64,000 bases of DNA from Oscheius onirici (taxonomy: Eukaryota; Nematoda; Chromadorea; Rhabditida; Rhabditidae), in contig OW051468.1 in the NCBI GenBank assembly GCA_932521025.1, positions 558,064-622,063 on the forward strand. Reading direction: 5' to 3'. Below are positions 40,135 through 53,300 of the stretch, in pieces. Both the position numbers and the translations under genes were made by a program. The notes below the pieces were generated by a model, which made no database searches, was not told the DNA's origin, and saw only the letters and a list, made by a program, of their open reading frames with translations. The first letter of the stretch is position 1. Each line of letters opens with the position of its first letter.

Positions 40135-42906
40135 ATGCCGTCTTCTGACTATTCCAGTCCTGTGGAATATGTCGAAACTGACTTGCCAGTCAATTTTTCT
40201 GATGCTCTTCTTCGTATTTTTGAAGGATTTGGAGAGAAGGTGGCTTTGGTAAGAAGTGAGCGGGACAGGGACAGTGAGAGGGAGAGAAGAACAGACAGAC
40301 TGACAGGAACAGTAACAGAGACAAAGAGCGAGGGAGACAGTGGCAGTAAGAGCCAGTGATAGTGACAGAGAGAGAGAGAGAGAGAGTCTGAGAAAGGCAG
40401 TCACAGTAACAGTAGCCGAGAAAGTAACAGGACCCAGAAGAGAGACTCGAACAGTAACAGTGATAGAGTTAAACTAGAGACAGTGAGAGAGTTACATGAA
40501 TAGTGTGAGAGAGAGACAGTAAAAAAGACAGAGAAGATGAGAGGGACAGTAAGAGGCAGGAACAGAAACAGTAAGAGTGACAGAGATACGCTTAGGGAAA
40601 GATACAGTGAGTGACAGATAACCAAACTGAGAGACTGGATCAGGTAGACAGACAGTAAGTGTGGGAGAGTTACGGTAACGGGAAGAGGGACAGTTCCAGA
40701 GAGTGAAGACAAAACTTTACAGAGACCGATAGTATGAAAGACAGTAATACTGACAGAGAGTGAGAGAATCAGTAACAGAGTGAGAGAAAGGATCTGGAGA
40801 GACTGAGAGCCAGTGACTACCATATGATGAGAGACAGTAACAGAATAACAGGGAAACTATTCCAGATCGATCCTGATACCAGACGCGAGCTCCGTTTCAG
40901 CGACTTCGAGGCTGAAATCAGTGGAATAATCGGCAACCTCTTAGCTAGAGGATACTGTAAGGGAAAGCGAGTGAGTACATCTTTTAGTAATAGAAAGAGA
41001 GAGTTCAGATCGGTACCCTGGTCGGAAATTCCATAGATTTCATCATTTTCGTCCTGGCCTGTCTGAAGATTGGAGTCGTAGTCGTCCCGATCAATCCGGC
41101 TTCAAAGCCGGGAGAAATTGAAAAGTATAGGGCGGAATGTCAACTGGGTACGGTTCTCAATGAATCGGACCTACTTGAACTGTGTCAGAACAGTCTGAAG
41201 AATGTTCCAGATCTTCCAGAAGAATCAGACGATCTAGTGAGTTACAGTAAGACAGAGAGACTGAAAGCTCTAGGCTCTGATTTTCTTCTCTTCCGGAACT
41301 ACTGGTCCACCAAAGGCTATTTGCCATACTCATAAGAGTCTAGTGGCTCATCTTCATCAGTCTCTGGCAATGGTTAAATCAGATGTTTTTCCAAGGGTTA
41401 CTACTGAGGATGTGAGTCTCTCTGTCCCTCACCCCAGCTCTCTGTTCAGATAGTCCACGGAGTTCTCCCCTACTTTCACTTCGGTGGTCTCATGACAGTC
41501 TTTGTCATGTTATCCGCCGGAGCTACCGTAATCCTTAACAAAAAATGGAATGAGGACCACTTCTTACAAGTTTTAAAAAACTACAAGGTACAGTAACCGG
41601 CTCTTTTTCACTTTACCCGTCCCATGAATTTTTGTACCCGTCCCATGGAAAATTTATCTTTCTTTCTTTCCGGCGATAACAAAGATTTTTGGGGAAAAGC
41701 AACAAGTCCCAATAAGTTCCGGAAGAGTAGTGGCCGAGGAAGTGTGTGCGATTCTTCCATTCTTCCAATAAAAACGGTCTTTTCTTCCGTGTAAGAATAG
41801 TCCCGTACCCAGAAAGAAGCATCCGAAAAAATGGTAAAAGAAGATTAAAAAAACTCTTGGGACGGGTAAATTTTTTTGACTATTCTTGGGACGGGTAAAA
41901 AGTGCTTGGGGCGGATAAAGTGAAAAAGAGCCCAGTAATTTCCACTCTGAACACAGGTCACAATAATCAACGTTGTTCCGCCAATTCTGCAGTTCCTGGC
42001 TCTGCATCCAAGTGTAAAGTCTACTGAAATTCTGAATTTGAAGAGAGTGTATGTGGGAGCTGCGGCTTGTGATCCGGACATGATGGGGAAGGTCAAGGAG
42101 AGACTAAGAGTGGAAATTGTTCAGTGTGAGTCACCCATTCGCTCTGACTCTCTGTCTTTCAGTATTCGGTATGACTGAAGCTGGTCTAGCTCTCCTGATG
42201 ACTCCTACCAACTGTGATCGTCTGGATACTGTAGGTTTTCCACTCCCCGGAGTAGAAATTCGTCTCACTGAGAAAAATGAGCTCTGGGTCAAATCTCCGA
42301 CTCTCATGACAGGATACGCTAACAGCAGGTACAGTAATCTGTGTAGTGAGAGGTTACTATAGAATCTCAGTGATGAGCTCCTGGACGAGGAAGGGTTCTT
42401 TGATACTGGAGATCTCGCTCAAGTTTCTTCAGAAGGATTGTTTACGATTGTTGGAAGGAAGAAGGATACCTTTAAAGTTAGAGGATGGCAGGTAAGGGAT
42501 GCAAAGGCTAGAGTCAATGGAACAGAGGGACATAGAGTCTGAGAGCCAGAGAGTCAGAGAGTCAGAGGGACAGAGAGTCAGAGAGAGAGATAGAGAGAGA
42601 GACAGACGAACAAAAGTACAGAGACAGAGAGTCAGAGAGACAGTACATCTTCAGGTCAATCCCTGGGAAATCGAGGAAATTATCAAGAAGCTTCCCGGAA
42701 TAGTCGACTGTGCCGTCATTGGATGTCCCGATCTAGTTGATGGAGCCCGTCCGAAGGCCTTCTTTGTCGGAACGGCTGACCCCCAAGCCGTCATTGACCA
42801 TGTCAAGAAGGAACTGATCTCCTACAAGCAGCTGGTCGAAGCTGTCCGGATCGACTCTCTTCCCAGAACAGCCTCTGGGAAAATTTTGCGTCATGAGCTT
42901 CATTAA
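40135..42906 (+). CDS. AMP-forming acyl-CoA ligase (4CL/ACS type)
   Basis: Activates a carboxylic acid with ATP to an acyl-AMP, then to acyl-CoA. Nine exons: 40135-40248, 40866-40970, 41009-41236, 41274-41411, 41450-41587, 41957-42125, 42163-42328, 42371-42491, 42655-42906; 476 residues, somewhat short for the family (about 540). Motifs in order: FFSSGTTGPPKA (P-loop), HFGGLMTVFVMLSAGATVIL, FGMTEAG (adenine site), DTGDLAQV (catalytic Asp), GRKKDTFKVRGWQVNPWEIE (hinge) and PRTASGKILRHEL with the catalytic Lys. It ends LRHELH, with no peroxisomal SKL. Exon 3 must start at 41009 (TTCAG acceptor); the later TAG acceptor would give a stop. Intron 1 is simple repeat, intron 5 holds a foldback. The stop codon is part of AATAAA, and the RIC-19 stop lies only 35 bp away on the other strand. 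Substrate unknown. Confidence 0.92.
40249..40865 (+). repeat. Degenerate GAGACAGTAACAG repeat intron
   Basis: The whole first intron of the acyl-CoA ligase consists of loosely repeated GAGAGACAGTAACAG-like units. Similar intron filler occurs at 36950-37190, 42530-42650 and, complementary, 21725-21826. Confidence 0.8.
41599..41932. repeat. Foldback/MITE-like element in intron 5
   Basis: Ends GGCTCTTTTTCACTTTACCC and its near complement GATAAAGTGAAAAAGAGCC. Just inside, CCCGTCCCATG occurs twice at the left and the complementary TGGGACGGGTAAA twice at the right. Confidence 0.9.
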
Positions 42907-42941
42907 TAAAAATCACAGTATCTTTTTGGGTCAAAAAAAAT

Positions 42942-45900
42942 CTACAGTAGATCTCCATTGGGCTGTTGCTGACTGTCGCATTGGAGCAGGAGAGAGTCCC
43001 ATTCTGATGGCTGGACATTTTCGAAAGGATTAGGGAATGTTGTTTTGGTCGTCGGAGCTAAAAGATCCAAAATTCCCGGAGCTTCTGTCATTTTTGGCGG
43101 TTTTGGGAAGATCTGATCCAGTTCTGGCATGTCGTCTTCCAGAGAAAGTAGTGCCGATTGATAGGCTTTGGACGGGCCTGGCTGGGAAGGTTCTGGAGGA
43201 GGAGCTAGTTTGGGTACTGTAGCTACTGATTCGAGGTCTACTGGAGCTAGAGGACCGATTTTGGAGGGGCCGGGAAGAGAGGAGAAGGTATCATCTTCCT
43301 GAAAAAGCGACTCTCAAAACACTGTTTTAGACCTTCACGATTAAATTTTGCCCTCATTCCTCGATTTCCCTCAATGGCTCAGTGCCAGTAGGCGCAGCTA
43401 CAAATCTCAAGATGCCTGGTTCAAATCCCCCGACAAAAAATCCTTTTTGCATTTTGAAGAAAAGTCGCCCACCTCTTTTGCCTCAACTCCCTCATCCAGT
43501 ATTCCCAATGGACTGTCAGTTCGTTCGTCATCCGGTACAAGCTTTGACTCTTCATCGGGGCTCTCTCGTCCAAAGAGGTACGACTTCATCTGTCCCACTG
43601 CTTCCTCATCAAAGTTCAAGAGGGCTGGTTGTTCTTCCTCAGAGGCTAGTCTCTCCCTCTCCTGTCTAGCCTTTTCCTTCTTTTCCATGCTCTGTTGTCT
43701 GAGCTTCTTGGCTGCTTTTTTGGATGGTTCGATCAGTTCCTGTAAGAGTTCAGTCTTTTCCAGTCTTTTTGACTCACCGTCAAGATTTCAAACTCATAAT
43801 GTTGAAAATTTGAGAGATTTGCCGCCAAAGTAGTATAAGTTTTGGCAGTTTTCTCATAATATGACGCCAAAAAGTCCAGATACTTTCCCAATAGATGAGA
43901 CAGTAGATTTGAGCGCGAAGCTGAGAGTAAGTCCACCTGAATGCCATATTCTTAAACAAATTCCAGAAAACATACTTTTTGCAAAGTATCGACCTTCAAC
44001 TTGTCCAGCCGCTCCTTGTTTGATCGGACAGCTGCCTGTACTTCTCTAAACTTTTCCAGTTGACGGTCAGTGTCTGGGTCCAGCTGAGAGCAAGAGTACA
44101 GTACTTATCGGAACAGTTTACCTCTTCACTCGTCTGTTTCATCCAAAGGAGACTCCCTCTGTACTGTATCCTGGCTTTTTCCACGGCGTCTACTGTCTGG
44201 GCACAGTCGTGGATGGCTCTTTCGGCAAAGACGTGAAGCTCTTGGTAGAACCTGAAACTGTTACTCTTACTGTTACTGTTACCAGGAATGGCAAACCTGG
44301 CCGGCGGGTGTAAACAGGTCTTGGTCTGGCCAGGTTAGGTTGTAAAAAGCGCGCCAAACGTGGCCCAACCTTGCCAGGGCTAGGCCTCACGGCTGGTTAC
44401 TGTAGCAAATCGATAAAACTTCATTTTTTTGTAGTTTTCTTATTTTATTGTCGTTGTTGGTGACTTTATAACGTGTTGCAACGAAAAAAGTGAAAAAATA
44501 ACATCTAGTACAAGAATCTCCAAGAAAAATGGAGTTTTATCAATTTGCTACAGTAACCCGCCGCGAGGGTCCCGCCGCGATCCGAGCCGCCAAACCTGGC
44601 CAGATTGGACCAGGTTTGGCGTGCTGTTTACAACCTAACCTGGCCTGGTCTGGCCAGGTTGGCGGCCTGTTTACAACCTGGCCTGGCGTGGCCCAACCTG
44701 GCGGGCGCGACTTGTTCGGCCAGGTTTGCCATTCCTGCTGTTACTGTTACTGGTCACTGTCTCTGTCATTTTCACTGTGACTGTTACAGTACCCACCTGA
44801 CCAGCGGCTGTCTAACAGCCGCCCTTTGATGACTACTGAAAACAAAGGCTCTTCCAGCTGCCGTCATCACAGTCGCCGTCTCCTGTCTGCTCTGTCTCTT
44901 GCCCTGATCCTTCAGATACTTTCCCAGATGATTTTCCACAAGAGTCGCATCTAAAAAAACCGACATCATTTTAACAAATGAGCCAATTTTCATGCATGAC
45001 ATGACTCACCGAGAACGTAGGCCTGATAATTTTCAATACAAGCCAGAAGATTTTCTGAAGTGTCTCGGACGGATCGGAACAGTGTCAGTTTGGTGTCTAG
45101 ATCGGCATCAGAAGCCAAGAGATACTCATCTTCCTAAAAAAGGGAAATTGAGTGTCAGTAATGGATGGTGTGAAGATAAATGGGGCTGCAGCTGTTTTTT
45201 GGGGATTTTGGCTATCAGGTTCGAGAGTGGATTTGGGCATTTTTTTGGGGGGAATTCGGCTGTCAGGCTTGATCATTTTGAACTACTGATTCCGGTAATT
45301 GAACGAGAAGTTGGAATACTCAATGGAAGAGAAGAGTCAGATTTTACTGGACAGACTAACTATACACAGACTCCCAGATTTGACCAGACAGAGACAGAAA
45401 GACCTAGAGGGACAAAAACTGACAGAGGGGACAGAGTCTGAGAGTCAGATCCAGAGAGAGGCTGTCCTTGAGCGGATACTGTAACATCAGAAAAGAACCC
45501 TCCTCAACTGACAGTAAGACGGAGAGAAATTCATGGTAGTCCTCTCACTCTATTGAGACTGTCTGTTATATCTTTTCATACTTCATATACCCTTTCTGGT
45601 TCTTTAGTGATACACAGACATCAATTGTCTAATTGTCCATAAGTTCATTAATAGTTCGTTTTCAATTACAGTATTTCATCATCTAGATTTTAAAATTTAA
45701 CTTTGACATCAGTTTGACTTTTAACAAGGGGAAATTCTAAATCACTGGCTACGGATACGTCTCACCTACCGCGAAATAATGTGAAGAAGAATTGCAAATG
45801 TCACAAACTACAGTAAACTTCAATATGTCACGCATCGTCTTTTCTGGATCCACAACATTTCTAATCCTCGTGTTTTCTAGTGTAAAGTTAATTGGCTATT

Positions 45901-46620
45901 TGACTAAAATAAAAAATTTGCTTCTACAAAAATTTGGTGGATTTATGGACTTTTGGAAAATGGTGTCCGTGTATCACCAAAGAACCCCTTCTCTAAACTC
46001 TTGACTGTTCACATCCACAGTCAGAGACTGTCGAGCTACTCTTTAGGTAAGAATCTGTAGAGAGACTACAGTCTAGGTTTCTTGACAGTGACAGAGAGAC
46101 AGTTGAATTTTCCAGTAAACTGTAGACAGATATTGTGGGACAGGGACAACTCAAGAGAGAGTCAGTCTTTAAAAAAAAGAAAGGGAGAGAGACAGAAAGA
46201 GAGGATGAGACAGTGGGCAAGATTCAGTCAGTAGAGTCTTAGATAGTGAGACAGTACACTACTAGAGGTAATATCAGAGACAGGGAGACGGTTTTGGTAG
46301 AGTCTCTGGTCTGCCTTTTTGTCAGGTCAGAACTCTTTCTGGATCAGTCTAATCCAGTTGTACTCCCCCCCCTTGCTCCAAATTCCCTAATCACTAGGTA
46401 AACAAACATCCCCCAGAGCCACATGACTTACTTTTTTGCCCAATTTCGTCCTCAAAAGCTGCTTTGCCGTCCAGTAGTGTCTCTTCATTGTCAAGAGCGT
46501 GCTTTCATCAAACCGGTCAAGAAAACGGTCAAAATTCATCCCACTGAAATTATTTTACACAAACTTTTGATGAAAATCTATAAATTACCTTGTATTGCTC
46601 TCATAATAACGGGCTGCCAT
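42942..46620 (-). CDS. ric-19: ICA69/RIC-19 arfaptin-homology (AH/BAR) protein
   Basis: Golgi/trans-Golgi membrane adaptor, Rab2 effector in dense-core vesicle maturation. Nine exons (minus strand): 46589-46620, 46432-46543, 45010-45133, 44797-44950, 44122-44251, 43976-44083, 43778-43936, 43473-43739, 42942-43298; 480 residues against 483 in human ICA1. The AH domain covers about residues 20-260: RHYWTAKQLLRTKLGKK, EDEYLLASDADLDTKLTLFR, FSSHQRAAVRQPL, YRGSLLWMKQTSEELDPD, KVDLLSASRSNLLSHLLGKY and ANLSNFQHYEFEIL, each with a clear ICA1 counterpart. The C-terminal half is acidic and Pro-rich and ends QQQPNGDLL. Exon 1 encodes only MAARYYESNT. Exon 8 must stop at GTGGGC (43467-43472), because reading on enters a tRNA-like relic. 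Introns hold foldbacks at 44284 and 45596. Confidence 0.95.
43376..43436 (+). repeat. tRNA-like relic in RIC-19 intron 8
   Basis: TGGCTCAGTGCC (A box) and GGTTCAAATCCC (B box) 38 bases apart. The A-box part matches that at 26575 (TGGCGCAGTGCC), so the two belong to one family. It lies antisense to RIC-19. Confidence 0.6.
44284..44730. repeat. Foldback element, GGCAAACCTGGCC family
   Basis: Left end AGGAATGGCAAACCTGGCCG and right end CGGCCAGGTTTGCCATTCCT are inverted, with a long inner pair around GCAAATCGATAAAACTTCAT and its mirror at about 44535. CCTGGCC units recur irregularly in both arms. A related element is at 62380-62775. Confidence 0.85.
45596..45992. repeat. Foldback element, relative of 37203-37618
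   Basis: GGTTCTTTAGTGATACACAG is mirrored by GTGTATCACCAAAGAACCCC at the other end, and ATTGTCCATAAG by its mirror near 45943. The GATACACAGACA core equals that at 37214. Confidence 0.75.
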
Positions 46621-47311
46621 GATTTTTTGGCGGAAATTTTGATAAGAAAACAAAGGGATTCAAGGTAGCGGCCTAGACAGACGGCTTGTCGATATTTGCA
46701 GCTGGCTGGGACTAGCCAAATGGGGGAGGGAGAGAGCTGCTCGAAGCCACACCCATTTGGCCATTTTGGGCGCGGTTTTCGGCATAGGGAGTCCTTTTCA
46801 AATTTTTGGTAAAACTTCGGCTGGCACCCCCTATTTGAATATTTTTGGCGGGAACTCATGCCAGAATGTTCCATTTTTTATCTTTTCCAAGCATTTTTGT
46901 GCTTTCTAAGTGCGTTCATTGAATTCTACGTGAAAAAATTACCCCTGGAAAATATAAGTTGCACCGAAAAAACTTGGATTTTGGATAATCGTCTCAGACC
47001 GAGAAGAAAATGGCTGTTTCGGTCAAATTTTTGAGCAGTTTGGGCACTCTAGGGGTAACTTTTCACGTAGTATTTAACGAACACACTTAGAAAGTACAAA
47101 AATGTTTGGAAACGATCAAAAAATGGAACATTTGAACGTTTGGCGCGAGTTCCCGCCACAAATATTCAAATAGGGGGTGTCAGCCGAAGTATTTCCAATT
47201 TTTTGCCTCTGTCCGTCTGTTTTTGAAGTCCTTCTCAAGTAACCTTTATTGACTGAAAGAAATCTGACTCGTTGCAATACCCGTGCACTAATATCTCTAC
47301 AAATATTATGA
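46621..47311. other. Spacer between PTR and RIC-19
   Basis: Between two same-strand genes: the PTR stop is upstream and the RIC-19 start downstream. Most of it is the foldback at 46790-47205. No TTTTCAG acceptor is seen directly before the RIC-19 ATG, so an operon is not supported. Confidence 0.5.
46790..47205. repeat. Foldback element
   Basis: CTTCGGCTGGCACCCCCTAT and ATAGGGGGTGTCAGCCGAAG are inverted ends; inner pairs include GTTCCATTTTTT/AAAAAATGGAAC and TTCTACGTGAAAAAATTACC against its mirror at 47050. Confidence 0.9.
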
Positions 47312-50300
47312 CTATCGAAGCGGGAGAGGAGGTAAGTGAGGAATTCTTCTGGGAATAGGAGGTGGAGGTCCAGCTGGAAGCTCAGGAACCACCTCAAAGG
47401 CATCTTTGAATTTAGCAGATGGAGCGAGATAGGTCGATGGGAGAAGTGGAGGCAGGGGAGGAGGATTCTCTGGAGGTGGAAACCGTCTCTCCAGAATCTG
47501 AGGAGGAGTAATGGAGAGCGGATAGATCTTGGATACGTCGTCTTGACTGTCCTTTCGAGCTCCAACAGTACAGCAACCTGGAAATTTGTTCCTTGGTAAC
47601 TGTAAGCGGAAGAGGTCACGAGAATCATCAGAGCAAGAATTCAGAGCATACTTCATGAGTCAAGAGTCAGTATCTACTGGTTCGGTCCTCTGGATCCAGT
47701 GGACACTGAATCAGTAGTAAGAGTATGAGTCACCTTCAGAGAACTGTTCTGGAAGGGAATAGTACAAACTATCCGGTCTGGTTCAGTCAAGAGACAGTAG
47801 AAAACAGTATGAGCAAGAGTCACGGAAATAATCTAGACAGAGTTCTTGACCAGACTGTTCTGGTATAGACTCAGACTAAAGAATACTAGTCAGAGAAGAG
47901 TTCAGAGCATCCAGTATGAATCAAGAGTCATAGTCTTCTCCGAACAGATCAACTGGATTAAAATAAATTACAGTACTGAGAGTATGAGTCAGGAGTCACC
48001 TCCGCCATTAGTAAAGCGTCGAGAGTCGGAGCCAGACAGAGTAAGAGAAACTCTCTCTCAACCAGACAGATAGATTCAGTAGAAAGTTCCAATACAGTGA
48101 GTATGAGTCAAGAGTAACGAAGCCAACACCGTATCGGGTACTACCTTCATTCACCGTTACGCCTTTATCGTTTTCCCCTCGTTTCCCGATATTTTCTCAC
48201 CTACGGTAGTATTGTACGTGATTGCGTTCATCCGCCATTTTTGTGCTCACGCGATTTTCTTCCCTGGCCATTCTTATTCGAGTCAATCTCTCTCTTGATC
48301 GCCCTTGTTTGATTTTGATGTCTGTTTTTCAGCAATTTATCTCTCACGATATATTCTCTTCTTTTTCGTGTTTTTGTTGGGAAGAATTTATTAATAAAGT
48401 GAATAACCAATTCTTGTGTTCTTGAATTTCAGAGCATGGCTCTTTCAAAGAAACTCAACCTTTTCGGGAACTTACGTTCCTGGCAACCTTCGTCCTGGTT
48501 TTCAGAGCCGGGTTACAAGTTTTCCGGACTTAATAATCCGTGCCTACGTGATTCAAGAGTCACATCAGTAAAGAGTCGCAGTCAGAGTCAGAACCAGACA
48601 GAGTACAAGTCCCCCCTCTTAGCCAGAGAGATAAAATGAGGATAAAGTTTGAGCACACAGTATATGTGTCTGAACCAACAGTCATTACGCACAGTCTCGT
48701 CTGGACAGAGTTAGAGTCACCCTCCAGACAGAACCAGACTCTCGATCGAACAGAGTGAGAGTCACAGTATTAACTTAACAGATTCTTACCTCTAACAAAG
48801 ATGGACAGCATCAGTGGCAGGAAGACCAATCCGTGCAGCAATCCAATGGAAATTGCCAAAAAGACCGTCTTGAAGAAGGTCACGATCATGTAAGCCGGAA
48901 CATCCGCCAGGACCGCCACAGCCATAATAGTGGAGCAGGCTCCCTGAACAACTGGCCAGCCCAGATCACCCAGTGCGTCTCGGACACGATTCCTTGGATC
49001 AGCCTCCTTCGAAATGACGTAGCCATAAGTTATGTGAGCAGAGTAGTCGACAGAAAAACCGACGGACATGATGATGGTGATCATGGAGATGGCGTCTAGG
49101 TTCACTCCCCACAGAGTCATGTAACCGAGAACGCCGAGATCGATGGAGCCGATGGTGAAGGCGACCCAGAGGGCACAGAAAGGCTGAGGGATCAGTAGGA
49201 AGGCGATGAGGAGCATGCAGATGACGGCGACGACGATGTCTTGGACCTGAAAGATCCATGGTACTGACTGGATGCGGGACGGAAAATTGAGGGGGTAGAG
49301 GACAGAGAGTCTGGGAGAGAGAGTCAGAGAGCAGTAATGTCTAATCTATTAAAATACAGTGTCTGTGGCGGACTCTGTTTGTTTCTTTGTCCGTGGCAGT
49401 TTTTTTTTTGGTGAAGTGGTATATAAGTGGCGCCGCGTGGGACGCAAACAACCCGGGTTGGCGTCCGCCCGGAGAATTTTTCTTTTGCTAAATTGTTTTT
49501 AGTAGAAAACGATGATAAAATTGTTTTTCAATTTTTGAGGAACGAAAAAAACATTCACTTGGCAGCTGGTAAAGGTCTTGAAAACAGTAAGGACAAGAGT
49601 CATCGTCTGAACCAAAATGCACAAAGTTGGGGTGAGAGTCAGATTGAGAGGAAACCGAGTGAGAGTTAGAGTGAGAGAGCAATGCAGAGAAATCTCTCGA
49701 CCGGGGTTAGAGTCACAGTAGTGGTACGGAGAGAGACTGCCAAGAGTCACAGTACATAATGTTATACCAGAGGGTCTGGGTAAGAGTAAGGGCAAGAGTC
49801 ACAGTCTGGGCAAGACAGAGTTACAGTACGAATGATAGGTAACAGTACAGTTCAGAGAATGCAAAAGCTACAGTATTCTTTTGATTCTGGACCCAAGCTT
49901 AAGGTAACGTCAGAAAATATGAGAGTCACAGGCGGAAGAAGACAGGGTTACAGTAAGAATGGTCGCAAAGTCATTCAAAGGGTAGAGAGTCAGTCAGAGT
50001 TACAGTACATTCAACATCTGAACTCTGAGTAAAGAGAGTAAAGAATGAAGAGTATGCCAGAAACTTACAGTATTGGGTACGACTAGAGCGTACTGATCAG
50101 TGAAGAGCCACAAGGGCATGAATGTCGTGACATTGTACTGATTCCACTGAGCCGCGACTCTTCGGAATGTATCACAAGCTGACTGTTGATTTGTAGTACT
50201 GGCTATGTCTTTCATTCCGATGAGGAATCTGAAATTCGGAGCTTTGGAACAGAGTCAGAGAAAGAGAGACCCATATGGTCCATTTCCAACGAAGAGCGGC

Positions 50301-53300
50301 ACCCATGTTTAAGCGCCAATTTGAAAGTTCGTGGCTAAATCCGATTTTTTGCTACTTCTTTCATTATTAGATTATTTATGGCATTTTCTTATATTTTTGA
50401 CGCTGTAATCGAATTCTACGCCTATAAAAACCTACTTGTCATCAAAACGACGGGAAAAACAGCACTTTGGATGCTCAATTGACATAAAATGGGTGATTTT
50501 CTCCCAGTTTTTACATCAAGTAGGTAAGTTTATACGCTAAGTTTGAACACGCAGTCAAAACCGAGAAAAAATAGCTAGAAAACTGCGAAAAATCATCAAA
50601 GTTGAACAAAATGGAATAAAATCCAACGCCGCGGCTGTCATTTTCGAAATTTCGTGTCGAGAACCTCACGAAAAATCCTTTAAAGATTTGCCTAAGTGCC
50701 CCTCTTCGTTGAAAATGGACTGTACTCTTACCTAAAAGCACTGATGTAAGTATTTCCCTCCTTGTCAGCTGACCACTTGACATCCTCCATCCATGGATCC
50801 TCGTCCCGTGTGTACAGGAAATGAGCAGCCATCTGGTAGAACTTTTCGTCCGAAACGGTCAGATTCATGTCCAGACGGTAGTATCTTTCCATCTCCAGCA
50901 TCCAGAACTGTATACTCTCATCCCCAATGGAGTGTTGGGTGTTGGCAAAGGCTTTTGTCATGTCGTGTAACCGTTCTCTTTCCATTGGATTCCGGAGGTC
51001 TGGAGCGTCGTTGACCACGATCTGGACCGTGGCTCCGTAATGCCAAAAGTACTTTTCCAGGACACGGTAATGGGGAGTGGCGTAAGAGTCATCGACCTGA
51101 AAATTTTTTCTGTCTTTCTGATTCTCAGCCCCCTTACCAGTAGATTCACAGGTTCCAATCCTTCCCTCAACTGTGTGCAACCATAAATGGCAAACATCAC
51201 ATAAATGCAATACCAGACGGCGGCCAGAATCTTGATGGCCGGCTGCATTAAAATTGGCGCGTACCTAAAACTTTCTGTTTGCCTTCAAGTGGTCACTCTC
51301 ACCAGTTTTGAAAGAATCTCGTCGCGGCACAGCTTCGCGTATTGTGCTTGTGATCAGGGTCCTCGTGCGATCGACTACCCATCCAGAGAGCTTTAGCCAG
51401 AAATGAGGAAGACCCGTGCAGTTTGGGTGGGACTGTCTCTTTGAGCCAGATACTGTGTCGTCCTTCTCCTTCCCATTTGGTTGCGACACTCAGTAGGGCA
51501 CAGAAGAATGTGATCTGAAAGATACTATGTCCCTGTCCCTGTCACTAACCTGATAAATAAAGGTCAAAACCAGAGCACAGCAAGTATAAATACAGAAGAT
51601 CTGTACTGACGGAATTGTTGTAATCGTTCCCACTCCAAAAGAGAAGGCGTCAGTCAGGGCTGTGATCAGGATAGAGACCGCTGCATCGGCCATACATTCT
51701 CCTATCCTCTCATGAACTGGAGCCGAACGATTCGTTCTCTTCACAGCGGCAACCATGAGGAACATGTTGTCCGTTCCGACAGCTGGAAGAGAGTCAAGGA
51801 TCAGAGTAAAGAGAGACAGTGACTGAGACAGAGACAGAGAGTTCAGACTCACCAACTACCAGAAAAGGCATGACTGCCACAATGTCATTGTACTGTATAC
51901 CGAGCAGAACCAGTCCACCAATGGCACTGGCTATACCCATTCCGGCATTGAAGACTCCCAAAACGGCTAGGATTGGCTTCGAGAGGACCCAGTCAATGTA
52001 AAGTGTGCCTTTGATGAAGACGATGGAGCAGAAGATGGCGAAAATGACCAGGATGACGAAGGCGGTCACGAATCTGAAGATCTGGTTGAGAAAGAATGAG
52101 AGTCAGTAACTAACCTAGGAATCAGACTCTCAGCATTCTTCTCCAGTTCCTCAGCCAGAGTCTGAGAATGAAAGTACGTTATCTGAATGTATGGATCTCT
52201 CGGGTAATTGTCCATGTGTTTTTTGAACGTCTGGAAGAGTATACTGTAGCTTCTTTGAACCCAAACCTTTTCCCAAGCTCCGGAAATGTAGGACACGTTG
52301 TTCGGATAGAATTTTAGCTGGTAGACCATGATCCAGGCTTTGGCTCCGGCCAAGATGACCTTCCCGTCCTCGGCTCTAGAAAGAGTCACACCGCCAACAG
52401 CTGATCCCAGGTAGCCACTTCTGGAGCCGTAATGGAACGTCGGGTAGGTTATGTTGATGCCGTGGTTGTAGAGATCAGAAACGAGGGAGATGTGCTTGTT
52501 ACCGGGACAGCCGTGACCACGGAACTGGAGACAGAGATCCTTGTAGGTGTAGGTACGGTTACGGTAGCGGACCTGGAAGTAGAATAGTAATGAAGAGACA
52601 GGGACAGTACCTTGATCCTGTTCTGGATATACATATCCAATCTCCTAATCGAATTTGTATACTCTTCATGCAGAATGTTTCCATCCCCTCGGGCTACGAC
52701 AGCGACCTGAAACAGTCCATTTCGCTTTTTGTCCGATCGAGAATAGACTCTCAATTGAGACTTGGCGCGCACGCGCTCCTTTTTGGACCATAAACCAACA
52801 GAAAAAGGCGAAAGAGAGTGTCTTTTTGACAGATTGCCTACCTGTGCCTCGCGACTCTGAGTAACCACTCGACCAGGAACATAGTTGTTCTCCGTCAATG
52901 GCCAGAGGTCGTGGATAACTTGTCGTTCCATCTTAGAAGGGGCATCGGTGGGAGTATAGAGATAGATGGCATCGGTCAAGGGAACGAGGTGGAGAAAGCC
53001 TTGAAAGGAAAAGTTACTGTAGTTTCTCTGTCCCTCTGACTCTCTTTCTCAGTATCTCTTTCAAAACACCAAAGGAATCCAGCTAAAACGCGCCAATTTC
53101 CTTGCTTCCCGACCGCGACCCTGACATGTACTTATCAGATGTGACCAACTGTGATCCGCTTGACCCTGTCTCTGTCTCTAAAATTACCTGTGGACAAATA
53201 AGCCGTCAAAAGTAGCGGAAAAGCAATGAAGGGGAAGGGATGCCTGGAGACGAAGCCGCCATAAAAATGAAAAAAGTTGGCTAGTGGACGCTCGAGGCAG

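Noticed and set aside
40997-41040. Acyl-CoA ligase exon 3 starting after CCATAG at 41034
   Set aside because: That frame hits a stop soon after. The TTCAG acceptor at 41008 gives IGTLVGNSIDFIIFVLACLK, as expected for the family.
43407-43472. RIC-19 exon 8 reading on to FSSKCKKDFLSGDLNQAS
   Set aside because: It runs into a tRNA-like relic. The GTGGGC donor at 43472 keeps phase with the following exon EDDTFSSLPG.
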